A stretch of DNA of 64,000 nucleotides from Flavobacterium amniphilum (GTDB lineage Bacteria; Bacteroidota; Bacteroidia; Flavobacteriales; Flavobacteriaceae). Positions 35,031 through 44,340 of this stretch are shown piece by piece. The first letter of the stretch is position 1. Every line of letters starts with the position of its first letter. The DNA lies in NCBI RefSeq assembly GCF_023634845.1, contig NZ_JAMLJL010000005.1, positions 124,001 through 188,000 on the forward strand, read 5' to 3'. A program made the translations under genes and the position numbers. The notes below the pieces were generated by a model, which was not told the origin of the DNA, made no database searches, and saw nothing but the letters and a program-made list of their open reading frames with translations.

Positions 35031-36359
35031 ATGAGACATATTCCTTCTGTTTCAGAACGAAAAGAAGTATTGAAAAAACTTCTTAAAAACATCATCATCC
35101 ATGAAGAAGAAATACTGGATGCTTTGCATAAGGATTTCAGGAAACCAAGGTTTGAAAGTGTCATTTCGGAAACGGCTTATATCATTTCCGATTTAAAAAA
35201 CACCATTAAGAATCTGGATTCATGGGCAAAACCAAAACGTGTTTTACCTTCCATATTGAATTTTCCTTCATCCGATTATATATACAGTGAACCTTACGGA
35301 AAAGTATTAATCATCGGTCCGTGGAACTATCCTTTCCAGTTAGCTATTGCACCATTGATTGCTGCAATTGCAGCCGGAAACAGTGTTACTTTGAAACCTT
35401 CCGAATTAACACCTTATACTTCTGCCCTTGTATCCAAAATTGTTCGCGAAACATTTGATGTAAGACAGGCACTGGTGGTTACCGGAGATTATACGATTTC
35501 ACAGGATTTATTACAAAAACGTTGGGATTATATTTTCTTTACCGGAAGTGTACCGGTTGGAAAAATAGTAGCCAAAGCAGCCGCTGAACATTTGACACCG
35601 GTTACATTGGAACTTGGCGGAAAAAACCCTTGTATTATAGACGAAACCGCTAATTTACCTTTAGCAGCGAAACGGATTGTTTGGGGTAAATTCTTTAATG
35701 GAGGACAAACCTGTATTGCACCCGATTACCTTTTGGTACATTACAGAATCAAGCAACGTTTGATTCATCATATTATCAAAGAAATTGAAGCTGCTTTGGG
35801 AGAAAATCCGCAGGAATCAGAAGATTTGGCAAGAATCATCAATTTAAAGAACTGGAGAAGACAAATCAGTTTAATTGAAAACCAGAACATTATTTACGGT
35901 GGCCAGCATGATGAAGAAACCTTATATCTTGCTCCTACCCTTGTGGATGAACCATTTCTGGAAAGTGCGTTAATGCAGGAAGAAATTTTCGGACCCATAT
36001 TACCGATACGTTCTTATGAGCGTAAAGAAGATATCGGTAAAACCGTTAATCAATATGAAAAACCGTTGTCACTATATGTTTTTTCAGAAGACAAATCCTT
36101 TATCAAAGAAGTCCTGGACAAGTATACCTTTGGGGGAGGCTGTGTGAACGATACATTGATTCATTTTGCCAATAAGCGATTGCCTTTCGGGGGAGTTGGC
36201 CATTCCGGAATAGGTGCTTACCATGGAAAATTGGGATTTGATACATTTTCGCATAAAAAATCGGTTATCAAAAAACCGAACTGGATAGACATACCATTGC
36301 GGTATGCGCCTTATCAGGGAAAATTAAAACTAATTAAACGAATTTTAAACTGGATATAA
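35031..36359 (+). CDS. Aldehyde dehydrogenase, ALDH3-like
   Basis: 442 residues, slightly short for the family because the N-terminal helix is trimmed; an in-frame stop lies just upstream, so no longer start exists. Catalytic Cys in GGQTCIAPDY (about 230), general-base Glu in TLELGGKNP (about 195), NAD-binding IIGPWNYPFQL (about 98) and FTGSVPVGK. The C-terminus is hydrophobic and basic. NAD(P)-dependent oxidation of aldehydes, possibly medium/long-chain; the substrate is unknown. It follows the RluA-type gene by 28 bp and is followed 9 bp later by a membrane protein gene, so probably an operon. Confidence 0.92.
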   Translation: MRHIPSVSERKEVLKKLLKNIIIHEEEILDALHKDFRKPRFESVISETAYIISDLKNTIKNLDSWAKPKRVLPSILNFPSSDYIYSEPYGKVLIIGPWNYPFQLAIAPLIAAIAAGNSVTLKPSELTPYTSALVSKIVRETFDVRQALVVTGDYTISQDLLQKRWDYIFFTGSVPVGKIVAKAAAEHLTPVTLELGGKNPCIIDETANLPLAAKRIVWGKFFNGGQTCIAPDYLLVHYRIKQRLIHHIIKEIEAALGENPQESEDLARIINLKNWRRQISLIENQNIIYGGQHDEETLYLAPTLVDEPFLESALMQEEIFGPILPIRSYERKEDIGKTVNQYEKPLSLYVFSEDKSFIKEVLDKYTFGGGCVNDTLIHFANKRLPFGGVGHSGIGAYHGKLGFDTFSHKKSVIKKPNWIDIPLRYAPYQGKLKLIKRILNWI

Positions 36360-36368
36360 TAGAATACA

Positions 36369-37112
36369 ATGACAGATTTCGAAGAATTTGAACAAAAACA
36401 AAGAAAACCATTTGACATTGGCAACGCTTTCAACGATGCCTTTGAAATTTATAAAAAGATAGCATTACCCGCGGGTTCAGCTTTATTGATTATTTCGACA
36501 ATACTTGTTATAATTGCAATGGTTGCAAGCCGGTTCCTCGTAAATAACCCGGAAAGTCTGCTGGATGAAATAAAAAACCTGAAACCTGAAAATTTACCGC
36601 TGCATGGTAAGTTGATTTACATGGGCGTTATTACTATAATTAATGTATTAACAGCACCATTTATAGCCGGACTATTAAAAATGGCCTTTGATGCAGATCA
36701 TAACGAAGAGGTAAAATTTTCTACAATTGGTTATTACGTTAATTCATCAAGATTTATACACATCGTACTTAATGTTGCATTACTTACCCTATTTAACATA
36801 GGATTGGATATTTCTTTGAATTCACTCCTTCCAGGCATAGGGAAGTTTATTGGTATGCTTATCACTATTCCGCTTAGTATTTTAACTTTTATTTCATTAC
36901 CATTAATTATTTTCAGGAATTTGAATGCTATAGAAGCGTTATCAAAAAGTATTCAATTAATTTCACAAAAATTCTTTTTGGTTCTGGTATTATTTATTTT
37001 GGTCAATATATTGGCACTGACCGGTTTTTTAGCACTCTGTATAGGAATCATATTTACTTTACCGATTATATATGCCATGCAGTATGTTATCTACAAAAGT
37101 TTAGCAGAATAA
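36369..37112 (+). CDS. Six-helix integral membrane protein of unknown function
   Basis: 247 residues. A soluble N-terminus ending PFDIGNAFNDAFEIYKKIA is followed by about six transmembrane helices with conserved-looking glycines and prolines, including the PFIAGLLKMAFDADH loop and FRNLNAIEALSKSIQLI. The layout resembles DUF975/YciC-type and glycerophosphodiesterase membrane domains; similar flavobacterial proteins have been misannotated as carotenoid monooxygenases. No catalytic motif. Tightly behind the aldehyde dehydrogenase gene. Confidence 0.7.
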   Translation: MTDFEEFEQKQRKPFDIGNAFNDAFEIYKKIALPAGSALLIISTILVIIAMVASRFLVNNPESLLDEIKNLKPENLPLHGKLIYMGVITIINVLTAPFIAGLLKMAFDADHNEEVKFSTIGYYVNSSRFIHIVLNVALLTLFNIGLDISLNSLLPGIGKFIGMLITIPLSILTFISLPLIIFRNLNAIEALSKSIQLISQKFFLVLVLFILVNILALTGFLALCIGIIFTLPIIYAMQYVIYKSLAE

Positions 37113-37146
37113 AAAATCCCTCTCATGTTCTGAGAGGGATTTTTTT
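37111..37146. terminator. Bidirectional terminator (CCCTCTCA type)
   Basis: Perfect 15-bp stem AAAAAATCCCTCTCA / TGAGAGGGATTTTTT with a 5-base loop, between converging genes. An almost identical hairpin occurs at 38237-38272. Confidence 0.9.
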
Positions 37147-37176
37147 CTAACCCATATAAAATTATGCTCAAATTCA

Positions 37177-38052
37177 CTATCGTAAAGCAAATGTCATTTT
37201 AGATGCTAATTCATTTTTATCGAATACATTCACAAAATAAATTCCTTTTTCAGCTTTATCCAAAGGCAATTCGGTTGAAATTTCCAGTGTTTCGTTTTTA
37301 AACTTCACAGGATGTTCATAACTGTAATCTAAAATTTGTTCCCCAAATTTTTTGGTTTTTCTTTGTCCAACGATATTGTTTTTACTGTCAATGATCTGAA
37401 CATAATACTCTTTATCACAAGGTTTAACCATTTTATTACCAACTACCATAAATCCAATTTGTAACATATTGACTTTACTCGCTTTGTCAGTAGGTTTCAC
37501 GTCTCCATTAGTGGATTGCTTACAAGGGATTGTTTTTAAATTGATAACCAAAACTTTAGGGGCCTTTTTAGCTTTGTTCGCTAAATTCTCATTCATGTCA
37601 GTTAAAGTCTCTCTGTACTTTTTAGCATTCGTAAGTACTAAAATAGTACTGTCCCTCTGAATTTTAAGCAAGTCATAATTCATCTTAAGTTGTGCCTTAT
37701 CCCTGGAAAGAGACGTCACAAGATCCTTTAAACGGCTCACTTCAGTCTTATATTTTATCAATGACGCCGCATCAATATTAGTCCGACCGATTTCTTCAAG
37801 CAAATTTGCAACTTTTTGTCTTTCGACGATTAGCTCCGTCTTTAATCCTGAATTGTTAGAAATTGCAACCTCAAGTGAATCTTTAGATTTTTTCAGTTCC
37901 TTGATAATTGAATTTTTTTCATCATTCAATGTTTTTTCCGTTTTGGAAAAGTCATTGTAAAGATCATAAGAAAAACCCACACAACAAAATAAAGCGATTC
38001 CCATTACCACAGAAATAGCTTTAAAAAACGATACCACATTAATTACTCTCAT
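37177..38052 (-). CDS. Membrane-anchored coiled-coil protein, paralogue of the 38506-39393 protein
   Basis: 291 residues. A short N-terminus, one transmembrane helix (about 8-30), a coiled coil (about 35-150) and a beta-rich C-terminal domain (about 165-291) with KVLVINLKTIPCKQ, TDKASKVNMLQIGFMV, YYVQIIDSKNNIVGQRKTKKFG and GIYFVNVFDKNEL. The C-terminal domain carries two Cys absent from its neighbour. Type II topology puts coiled coil and C-terminal domain in the periplasm. Function unknown; clearly related end to end to the upstream gene, so a tandem duplication. Confidence 0.75.
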   Translation of the reverse strand: MRVINVVSFFKAISVVMGIALFCCVGFSYDLYNDFSKTEKTLNDEKNSIIKELKKSKDSLEVAISNNSGLKTELIVERQKVANLLEEIGRTNIDAASLIKYKTEVSRLKDLVTSLSRDKAQLKMNYDLLKIQRDSTILVLTNAKKYRETLTDMNENLANKAKKAPKVLVINLKTIPCKQSTNGDVKPTDKASKVNMLQIGFMVVGNKMVKPCDKEYYVQIIDSKNNIVGQRKTKKFGEQILDYSYEHPVKFKNETLEISTELPLDKAEKGIYFVNVFDKNELASKMTFALR

Positions 38053-38096
38053 AGCTATTTGTTTTTGTGTTACTTATTTAGACTATCAAAGATATA

Positions 38097-38104
38097 TAGT
38101 TAAT
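38097..38104 (-). promoter_or_regulatory. -7 box TATCTTTG for the 37177-38052 gene
   Basis: Perfect TAnnTTTG on the minus strand, 44 bp before the ATG at 38052. Confidence 0.55.
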
Positions 38105-38236
38105 AACTTTTTGATAAATAAAATCGTTTAACTGTATAACAAAACTGTTTATGTACCATTTCCTACAAAATTTTAACATTTTTTACGTGAAAACCATATT
38201 TAAAATTCATTAAAATTAATTATGGTAATTCGCAAT

Positions 38237-38272
38237 AAAAAATCCCTCTCAAGATTTGAGAGGGATTTTTTT
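38237..38272 (-). terminator. Orphan terminator, near-copy of the one at 37111-37146
   Basis: Stem AAATCCCTCTCAA / TTGAGAGGGATTT with T runs on both strands. No annotated gene ends at it: the upstream gene already has its own terminator at 38457-38486. Confidence 0.75.
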
Positions 38273-38456
38273 AACCCATATTGATATTTACATTACTATG
38301 TTTTAGTATTTGATTAATTATATTAATACTCTGCAAATACAACGCAAAAATAACAATTATTTTTGTATTTGTTAAATAATATCATTCTGTAATTCAGTGG
38401 GATTTATCTATAATATTATACACATTAACTTGAAACACATAATTTAATTACAAAAA

Positions 38457-38486
38457 AAAGAGTTTCCGGTTAACCGGAAACTCTTT
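38457..38486 (-). terminator. Terminator of the 38506-39393 gene
   Basis: Perfect 13-bp stem AAAGAGTTTCCGG / CCGGAAACTCTTT with a 4-base loop and T run on the minus strand. Confidence 0.9.
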
Positions 38487-38505
38487 ACATATCATCAATT
38501 AATTA

Positions 38506-39393
38506 TTACTTCAATATAAAACTTGACTTAGATACTAATTCCGTTTTATCAAATATATAAACGAAATAATTGCCTTCAGTTATATCACTTACCGGAATAT
38601 CCTTTTCAACCTTAACCGTTTTATTCTCGTATTTAACAGTAGAAACAAAACTATAAGTTAATGCTTTATCTCCAAATGTTTCTGTTTTCTTATCTCCTAA
38701 AACATTGTTTTTTGAATCGATAATCTGAACATAATATGTTTTATCTCCAGATTTAGCAATTTGGTTTTCAGCAATCATAAAACTAACTTTCAAAACATCA
38801 GCCTTGCTTGCTTTATCTGTTGCGATTTGTTTGCCTGAACTTTTTTGTTTAACAGCTGTAGTCTGTAAATTCAGAACTGATAGCTTAGCTCCTTTTTCTA
38901 CTGTTTTAGTCAAATAATCATTGCGTGAAACCAACGTGTCATTTGCTCTTCTTGAATCTGTCAACACAACATTTGTACTGTCAATTTTTGTCGTAAGCTT
39001 AGAATTTTCTTTCTTAAGCACATCAACATCTCTCATCAATGCAGCGATTCTGTTGTTTAATCTTGCAGCTTCCGCTTTATATTTTGCAAGAGCTCCGGCA
39101 TCACCTTTTGATTTTTCAACTTCAGCCATTAACTGTTGTACTTTATCTCTTTCAACAATTAATTCTTCTGATAATGTAGTATTTGAAGCAATTGCTTCAT
39201 CCAGTGATTGTTTTGAAGTTTGAAGATTTTTTAAAACTTCGGTTTTTTCGCTTTCTAAAAGGGCAACGGTATTGGTATTATCTGTACTTAATTTATACAT
39301 GTAAGCCAAGCTTCCTAATAAGAGTAACGCTAAAATAGCTATAATAGCCTTTAATCCCGAGTTGCTTGCTGCCTTTGGGTTTGGGTTTTCCAT
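38506..39393 (-). CDS. Membrane-anchored coiled-coil protein (paralogue)
   Basis: 295 residues. A polar N-terminus of about 14 residues, a transmembrane helix (about 15-33), a coiled coil (about 40-155) and a beta-rich C-terminal domain (about 165-295) with KLSVLNLQTTAVKQ, TDKASKADVLKVSFMIAENQ, YYVQIIDSKNNVLGDKKTETFG and GNYFVYIFDKTEL. It aligns end to end with the 37177-38052 protein, most strongly in the C-terminal domain. The family is unknown to me; an envelope tether or scaffold is plausible from topology only. Confidence 0.75.
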   Translation of the reverse strand: MENPNPKAASNSGLKAIIAILALLLLGSLAYMYKLSTDNTNTVALLESEKTEVLKNLQTSKQSLDEAIASNTTLSEELIVERDKVQQLMAEVEKSKGDAGALAKYKAEAARLNNRIAALMRDVDVLKKENSKLTTKIDSTNVVLTDSRRANDTLVSRNDYLTKTVEKGAKLSVLNLQTTAVKQKSSGKQIATDKASKADVLKVSFMIAENQIAKSGDKTYYVQIIDSKNNVLGDKKTETFGDKALTYSFVSTVKYENKTVKVEKDIPVSDITEGNYFVYIFDKTELVSKSSFILK

Positions 39394-39486
39394 GATTAAA
39401 GTTTTGGTTTTTGGTTCGTTAGAATGCGCTAATTTAATTTTTTTATTTAAGATTTCAAATAATAACGCAAGTTTGTATAAAAATAG

Positions 39487-39494
39487 TATTTTTG
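39487..39494 (+). promoter_or_regulatory. -7 box TATTTTTG for the arginase-family gene
   Basis: Perfect TAnnTTTG 21 bp before the ATG at 39516. It overlaps the TTG at 39492 that could be mistaken for the start codon. Confidence 0.6.
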
Positions 39495-39515
39495 GGTCAC
39501 AAGATTTTTACATCA

Positions 39516-40550
39516 ATGGAGAATTTAATTCGGTTTAAGCAATCTGATTTAGCAAAAATTACCAATTTCAGAAACGGCGAGGTCAAGTTTGGAGAGAAAA
39601 TGTTAATTGTCCCAAAAGATGAGAATGTGGCCGATTATATCAGCTCATGCGACGCTAAATATGTCTTAATAGGTATACCCGAAGATGTTGGCGTACGTGC
39701 CAATTTAGGCCGTGGTGGTGCCCACACTGCATGGAAAAGCGCCATTGCCAGCATTGCAAATATCCAACATAATAAATTCTGCAAAGGAAATTCAATACTT
39801 GTATTGGGACATGTTGATACTTCACAGGAAATGGAAGCTGCCGCTAATCTTGATGAAAATGTTCCGGAAGACCGGAAAAAATTATTCAAAATTGTCGAGC
39901 AAATCGACAAAGAAGTTTCCCATATCATCTTTAATATTGTTAAAGCAGGTAAAATTCCCATCATCATTGGTGGAGGGCACAATAATGCCTACGGAAATAT
40001 AAAAGGTACCGCACTTGCCAAAGGAAAACCTATCAATGCCGTTAATTTTGATCCCCATTCTGATTTCAGGATTCTGGAAGGAAGACACAGCGGAAACGGT
40101 TTCTCTTATGCATACGACGAAGGATTCCTTAAAAATTATTTTATCTTCGGATTACACGAGAGCTATTCATCGAAAAGTGTTATTGAAAACCTGAAAACCC
40201 TTAAAGACCGAATCCGTTATAATACGTATGACGAAATCAAGATAAGAGGTCAGAAAACATTCACACAGGAATTGTACCAGGCATTGGATTTTATCAAACA
40301 GGAAACTTTTGGAATCGAGGTTGACTTGGATGCCTTACCCGGAATAGCATCAAGCGCCATGACTTTGAGCGGATTTTCCATTGAAGAATTACGTCAGTTC
40401 ATCCATTACTTCGGCAGTCATAGAAATGCTTCTTACTTACATATTTGTGAAGGTGCACCAAGTTTGGGAGAAGATAAAAACAGTCACTTGATAGGAAAAC
40501 TCATTGGTTATTTAGTTACCGATTTCATAAAGGCACACTCCACAAATTAA
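39516..40550 (+). CDS. Arginase/agmatinase/formimidoylglutamase-family ureohydrolase
   Basis: 344 residues from the ATG at 39516. Metal ligands: GGGHNNAYGN (about 151), NFDPHSDFR (about 177-185, D-x-H-x-D) and EVDLDALPG (about 268-275, D-x-D). The first motif has GGGH as in formimidoylglutamases, not GGDH as in arginases. It hydrolyses a guanidino or formimino group using a di-Mn centre. The substrate is open: a HutG-like role is possible, and so is agmatine, because the SpeA gene at 46969 has no agmatinase beside it. Confidence 0.82.
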   Translation: MENLIRFKQSDLAKITNFRNGEVKFGEKMLIVPKDENVADYISSCDAKYVLIGIPEDVGVRANLGRGGAHTAWKSAIASIANIQHNKFCKGNSILVLGHVDTSQEMEAAANLDENVPEDRKKLFKIVEQIDKEVSHIIFNIVKAGKIPIIIGGGHNNAYGNIKGTALAKGKPINAVNFDPHSDFRILEGRHSGNGFSYAYDEGFLKNYFIFGLHESYSSKSVIENLKTLKDRIRYNTYDEIKIRGQKTFTQELYQALDFIKQETFGIEVDLDALPGIASSAMTLSGFSIEELRQFIHYFGSHRNASYLHICEGAPSLGEDKNSHLIGKLIGYLVTDFIKAHSTN

Positions 40551-40557
40551 TTTAAGC

Positions 40558-40565
40558 TATCTTTG
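40558..40565 (+). promoter_or_regulatory. -7 box TATCTTTG for the DEAD-box helicase gene
   Basis: Perfect TAnnTTTG 15 bp before the ATG at 40581. Confidence 0.6.
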
Positions 40566-40580
40566 CATAAATTATTTTTT

Positions 40581-41852
40581 ATGCAGTTCAAAGATTTAAA
40601 GATTTCCAAAAGTGTATTATTAGCCGTAACAGAAGAAGGTTATGAAACCCCAACCCCTATTCAGGAAAAAGCCATTCCTGTCATTATGGAAGGTGTCGAT
40701 CTTGTAGGTTGTGCACAAACTGGAACAGGAAAAACTGCAGCATTTGCCATACCAATTTTAAGTCAGCTACACCCAATTGTAAGCAAAGCAACAAAAGGAA
40801 AAAAAATTAAAACCCTAGTGGTAACTCCAACCCGTGAGCTTGCAATTCAAATAGGTGAAGCTTTCGATACATATGGTAAATTCATCAATACCAGACAATT
40901 GACTATTTTCGGGGGCGTTTCACAGGTTCCTCAGGTAGACCAATTAAAAAAAGGAGTTGATATATTAATTACAACTCCCGGACGCTTACTGGATTTACAT
41001 AAACAAGGATTCATCGATTTGAATAATTTACTGCATTTGGTTTTGGATGAAGCTGACCAAATGTTTGATATGGGCTTTATCAATGATGTCAAAAAGATTA
41101 TCAAATTAACCCCAAGCGACCGCCAGACGTTGTTATTTTCAGCAACAATGCCTTTGGCAATTAGAGAACTTGCCGATCAGTTTTTAAACAATCCGGCAAC
41201 AGTTCAGGTAACCCCGATTTCCTCCACAACAGAAATGGTAAGACAGCAAATCTATTTTGTGGATAAACCTGAAAAGAAACAATTATTACTGCATTTACTG
41301 CAAACTGAAGGTTTAAAAAATGTTTTGGTATTTTCCCGTACCAAGCATGGCGCCGACAATATTGCAAAATCATTGCATAAAAATAATTTCAAAGCAGAAG
41401 CCATTCACGGCGACAAATCCCAAAGTGCAAGACAAAGAGTTTTAAATGCATTTAAAGACAAGGAAATAGATATTTTAGTTGCTACAGATGTTGCCGCACG
41501 CGGTATCGATATCGAATTGTTACCTTATGTAATTAATTTTGACTTACCGAATATTCCTGAAACCTATGTGCACCGTATTGGTAGAACCGGTCGTGCCGGC
41601 AATAGCGGGCTTTCGATTTCTTTTTGTTCTAAAGATGAAGAACCTTACTGGAAAGACATCTTAAAACTTACCAGAAGTAATGTAAAAACAATCGAGGATC
41701 ATCCATTCCCATGGAAAGGAACTCCTAAGAAAACTGCAGATACTACTGAAGAAAAAAGCCAAACAAACAACAATAAGAGAAGCGGTAAATCAAAACCGAA
41801 GAGCAACCGTAAATCTGATAATGCCAAAAAGAATAAAAAGCGTTGGTACTAA
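40581..41852 (+). CDS. RhlE-like DEAD-box ATP-dependent RNA helicase
   Basis: 423 residues from the ATG at 40581; an upstream in-frame TTG lies within the promoter. Motifs in order: Q motif YETPTPIQEKAIP, Walker A AQTGTGKTAAF (about 49), PTRELA, DEAD box VLDEADQMFDMGF (about 155), SAT, FSRTKHGAD, VATDVAARGID and HRIGRTGRAG (about 330). The last 60 residues are a Lys/Ser/Asn-rich basic tail typical of RNA-binding extensions. Unwinds RNA during ribosome assembly or mRNA decay; the exact role is not readable. Confidence 0.93.
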   Translation: MQFKDLKISKSVLLAVTEEGYETPTPIQEKAIPVIMEGVDLVGCAQTGTGKTAAFAIPILSQLHPIVSKATKGKKIKTLVVTPTRELAIQIGEAFDTYGKFINTRQLTIFGGVSQVPQVDQLKKGVDILITTPGRLLDLHKQGFIDLNNLLHLVLDEADQMFDMGFINDVKKIIKLTPSDRQTLLFSATMPLAIRELADQFLNNPATVQVTPISSTTEMVRQQIYFVDKPEKKQLLLHLLQTEGLKNVLVFSRTKHGADNIAKSLHKNNFKAEAIHGDKSQSARQRVLNAFKDKEIDILVATDVAARGIDIELLPYVINFDLPNIPETYVHRIGRTGRAGNSGLSISFCSKDEEPYWKDILKLTRSNVKTIEDHPFPWKGTPKKTADTTEEKSQTNNNKRSGKSKPKSNRKSDNAKKNKKRWY

Positions 41853-41859
41853 AATAGAA

Positions 41860-41893
41860 AAAGTGCCATAGTTTGGGGAACCTTTGGCACTTT
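41860..41893 (+). terminator. Hairpin after the helicase gene
   Basis: AAAGTGCCA / TGGCACTTT stem extended by two pairs with one mismatch; the T run is short, so termination may be weak. Confidence 0.45.
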
Positions 41894-42105
41894 AACAATC
41901 AAATAAACAAACTAAAAAACTAACTATTTTAATCACAGAATAAATCTGTGAGTCGTTTTAAAAATACTCTCATTCGAGTATCTTTGGTATCAAACTTGTT
42001 TTTGGAACATTTTGATGAGACAATATTATAGCATTTTCGATTAAGTGCAAAATAAAATCGACGAAATACATCTTTTTTAACAAATTTTAACTTTTTTCCT
42101 ACAAT

Positions 42106-42750
42106 TTAAGAGGATAATCTTTCTATTTTCCATGAAAAATCATCCTGGAGTTTATATCTGATTCTGTCATGAAGACGGTTTGGACGTCCCTGCCAAAATT
42201 CAATTTCTTGCGGCTCAACCAGATAACCTCCCCAATATTTTGGTCTTGGAATCTCTTTTCCTGCGTATTCCAATTCAAGTTCTTTTAATTTTTCATCCAA
42301 AAAATCCCTGGAAGGAATCACTTCACTCTGATGGGAAACCACTGCTCCTAACTTACTTCCTTCAGGACGCGAATCAAAATAGCCGTCAGATATATTTTCA
42401 GAAACTTTTTTGGTCTTACCTTTTATAATAACCTGACGTTCCATTGAATGCCAAAAAAATGAAAGACACACATTCGGATTTGCTTCAATCGCTTTTCCTT
42501 TTTCGGAATCATAGTTGGTATAAAAAATAAAACCTTCGTATGTATATTGTTTCAACAGTACAACTCTTGATTTCGGGTAACCGTCTAATCCAATAGTTGC
42601 CACCGTCATGGCATTTACTTCTTCTACTCCACCAAAATCTTCAACCTCATGAAACCAGCGGTTGAATAAATTTATTGGATCTTCCGGAATTGCAGATTCC
42701 AGTAGTTCACTTTTCTCGTATGATTTTCTGTAATTGCTTAAATCTTCCAT
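42106..42750 (-). CDS. pdxH: Pyridoxamine 5'-phosphate oxidase
   Basis: 214 residues from the ATG at 42750, two bases after the stop of the upstream SDR gene. FMN-binding RVVLLKQY, FFWHSMERQVIIKG and the conserved C-terminal EFWQGRPNRLHDRIRY (substrate and FMN contacts) are present. It oxidises PNP/PMP to pyridoxal phosphate. Last gene of a four-gene run with putA-like, rnz and SDR genes, tightly spaced. Confidence 0.95.
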   Translation of the reverse strand: MEDLSNYRKSYEKSELLESAIPEDPINLFNRWFHEVEDFGGVEEVNAMTVATIGLDGYPKSRVVLLKQYTYEGFIFYTNYDSEKGKAIEANPNVCLSFFWHSMERQVIIKGKTKKVSENISDGYFDSRPEGSKLGAVVSHQSEVIPSRDFLDEKLKELELEYAGKEIPRPKYWGGYLVEPQEIEFWQGRPNRLHDRIRYKLQDDFSWKIERLSS

Positions 42751-42752
42751 AG

Positions 42753-43424
42753 TTACCAATTTAATTCTACTTGATTATCGGCTGCCCAAAATGTACCTGA
42801 AGGCAATCTTTTTTGATAGAGTTCAAAAATTCCGTTGGCTGAAAATTCCGGAGTTACATCAGCATCTTCTCCTCCCATATCTGTCTTTACCCAACCCGGA
42901 TGAATCGAAAGCACATTAATATTTCGATCGTGTAATCTTGCCGAAAGTGTTTTTGTGTACATATTCAAAGCTGATTTTGACATTCTGTATGCCGTGGCAT
43001 TAGGAACAATTTTTTCTCTGTTTAACATTCCCATCACTGAAGAAACATTAAATATTGTTCCGCCATCATTAATCAAGTCCAAAAAAGATTCGGTAAAATT
43101 CAACAATCCGAAGACATTCGTTTCAAATGTAGCCCTTACCACATCTATTTCCGGATGGTATTCATCAAAATCCAAGCCTACTCCAGCATTATTTATCAAA
43201 AAATCAATACTGCCAAAATCCTTTTTAATTGTTGAAACAGCATTACTGATTGATGCAGATGAAGTGATTTCCAATTTCACCACAGTAAGATCCGGATGAT
43301 TTACCTTTTCGATTTCTCCGTTCCTCGAAGTAGCTATGACTTGAAAACCTTCCGCTAAAAATTTACAAACCAAAGCCAGACCAACTCCTCTGTTTCCTCC
43401 GGTAATTAAGACTTTCTTTTGCAT
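42753..43424 (-). CDS. Short-chain dehydrogenase/reductase
   Basis: 223 residues from the ATG at 43424. NAD(P) motif TGGNRGVGLAL (about 8-18), NNAGVG near 84, catalytic Ser in FNVSSVMG near 131 and YRMSK (Tyr-x3-Lys) near 150, then PGWVKTDMGG. The lack of a specific pocket motif leaves the substrate unknown; it resembles the C-factor/sniffer-type SDRs. It lies between rnz and pdxH in an apparent operon. Confidence 0.88.
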   Translation of the reverse strand: MQKKVLITGGNRGVGLALVCKFLAEGFQVIATSRNGEIEKVNHPDLTVVKLEITSSASISNAVSTIKKDFGSIDFLINNAGVGLDFDEYHPEIDVVRATFETNVFGLLNFTESFLDLINDGGTIFNVSSVMGMLNREKIVPNATAYRMSKSALNMYTKTLSARLHDRNINVLSIHPGWVKTDMGGEDADVTPEFSANGIFELYQKRLPSGTFWAADNQVELNW

Positions 43425-43434
43425 GGCAATCGTT

Positions 43435-44340
43435 TTAAAATTCGAAATATGCTCCGTCATCAGCTAAAACTGTTTCTTTAAAAACAGTCTGCGCTTCTTC
43501 TTTAAAAAGTTCTATCGAGTCGTAACGCGTAGAATAATGTCCCAATACCAATTGCCCAACATTAGCTTTCAAAGCAATACGTGCAGCTTCTTTTGCGGTC
43601 GAATGCATTGTTTTTTCGGCAAGATGTTCTTCAGAATCCAAAAAAGTCGATTCATGATACAATACATCTACACCTTGTATGACAGGAATAATGGATTCGT
43701 GGTACATTGTGTCTGAACAAAAGGCATAACTCTTAGGTAATGGCGGATCGAATGTTAACACCGAATTTGGAATAACACGGCCATCATCCAAGGTAATATC
43801 CCTTCCGTTTTTTATATTTTGATAGTAGCAGGTTTCAATTTCATATTCCTGCACTTTATCAATATTTAATTTTCTTTCTTTAACTTTCTCCCTAAACAGA
43901 AATCCGTTAGTATAAACCCTGTGTCTAAGTGGAATTGTACTTACAATCACTTTGTCATCTTCAAAAATTACTTCAGATTCGACAGAAGATAATTCCACAA
44001 AATTCAATTCGTATTGCGGCCAGGAATTAGAAAGCTTCAATTGCAATTTAATAATCTCCTTGACACCCACCGGGCCAAAAATAGTCAGTGGATTATTCCG
44101 GTTCAACAAATTAAATGTCGAAACCAAGCCAATCAGGCCATAGAGATGATCTCCATGCAGATGGGAAATAAAAATTTGGTTAATTGCAGAGAATTTAACC
44201 TTATTCTTGCGCAACTGTACTTGAGTACCTTCCCCACAGTCTATCAAAAATAAACGGTTATTTATTTCCAAAACCTGTGACGTTGGATTTGTCAACGTTC
44301 TTGGTGTTGCGGCATAACAACCTAAAATGGTTAAGTTCAT
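43435..44340 (-). CDS. rnz: Ribonuclease Z
   Basis: 301 residues. Metallo-beta-lactamase signature SHLHGDHLYGL (about 59-70, H-x-H-x-D-H), further metal His/Asp in FCSDTMYHE, and the C-terminal LGHYSTRY. It cleaves tRNA precursors 3' of the discriminator base. Its ATG overlaps the stop of the proline dehydrogenase gene by one base. The small gene at 49908-50240 belongs to a family that has been mislabelled ribonuclease Z in flavobacteria; this one is the genuine enzyme. Confidence 0.95.
   Translation of the reverse strand: MNLTILGCYAATPRTLTNPTSQVLEINNRLFLIDCGEGTQVQLRKNKVKFSAINQIFISHLHGDHLYGLIGLVSTFNLLNRNNPLTIFGPVGVKEIIKLQLKLSNSWPQYELNFVELSSVESEVIFEDDKVIVSTIPLRHRVYTNGFLFREKVKERKLNIDKVQEYEIETCYYQNIKNGRDITLDDGRVIPNSVLTFDPPLPKSYAFCSDTMYHESIIPVIQGVDVLYHESTFLDSEEHLAEKTMHSTAKEAARIALKANVGQLVLGHYSTRYDSIELFKEEAQTVFKETVLADDGAYFEF

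Larger units (their letters stand above)
38053..38505 (-). other. Intergenic region between the coiled-coil paralogues with an orphan terminator
   Basis: 453 bp, AT-rich, no ORF. It contains a TATCTTTG -7 box for the 37177-38052 gene (38097-38104), an orphan terminator (38237-38272) followed by an AACCCATAT stretch also found after the 37111 terminator, a TATTTTTG box (38345-38352, minus strand) and the terminator of the upstream gene (38457-38486). Confidence 0.6.
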
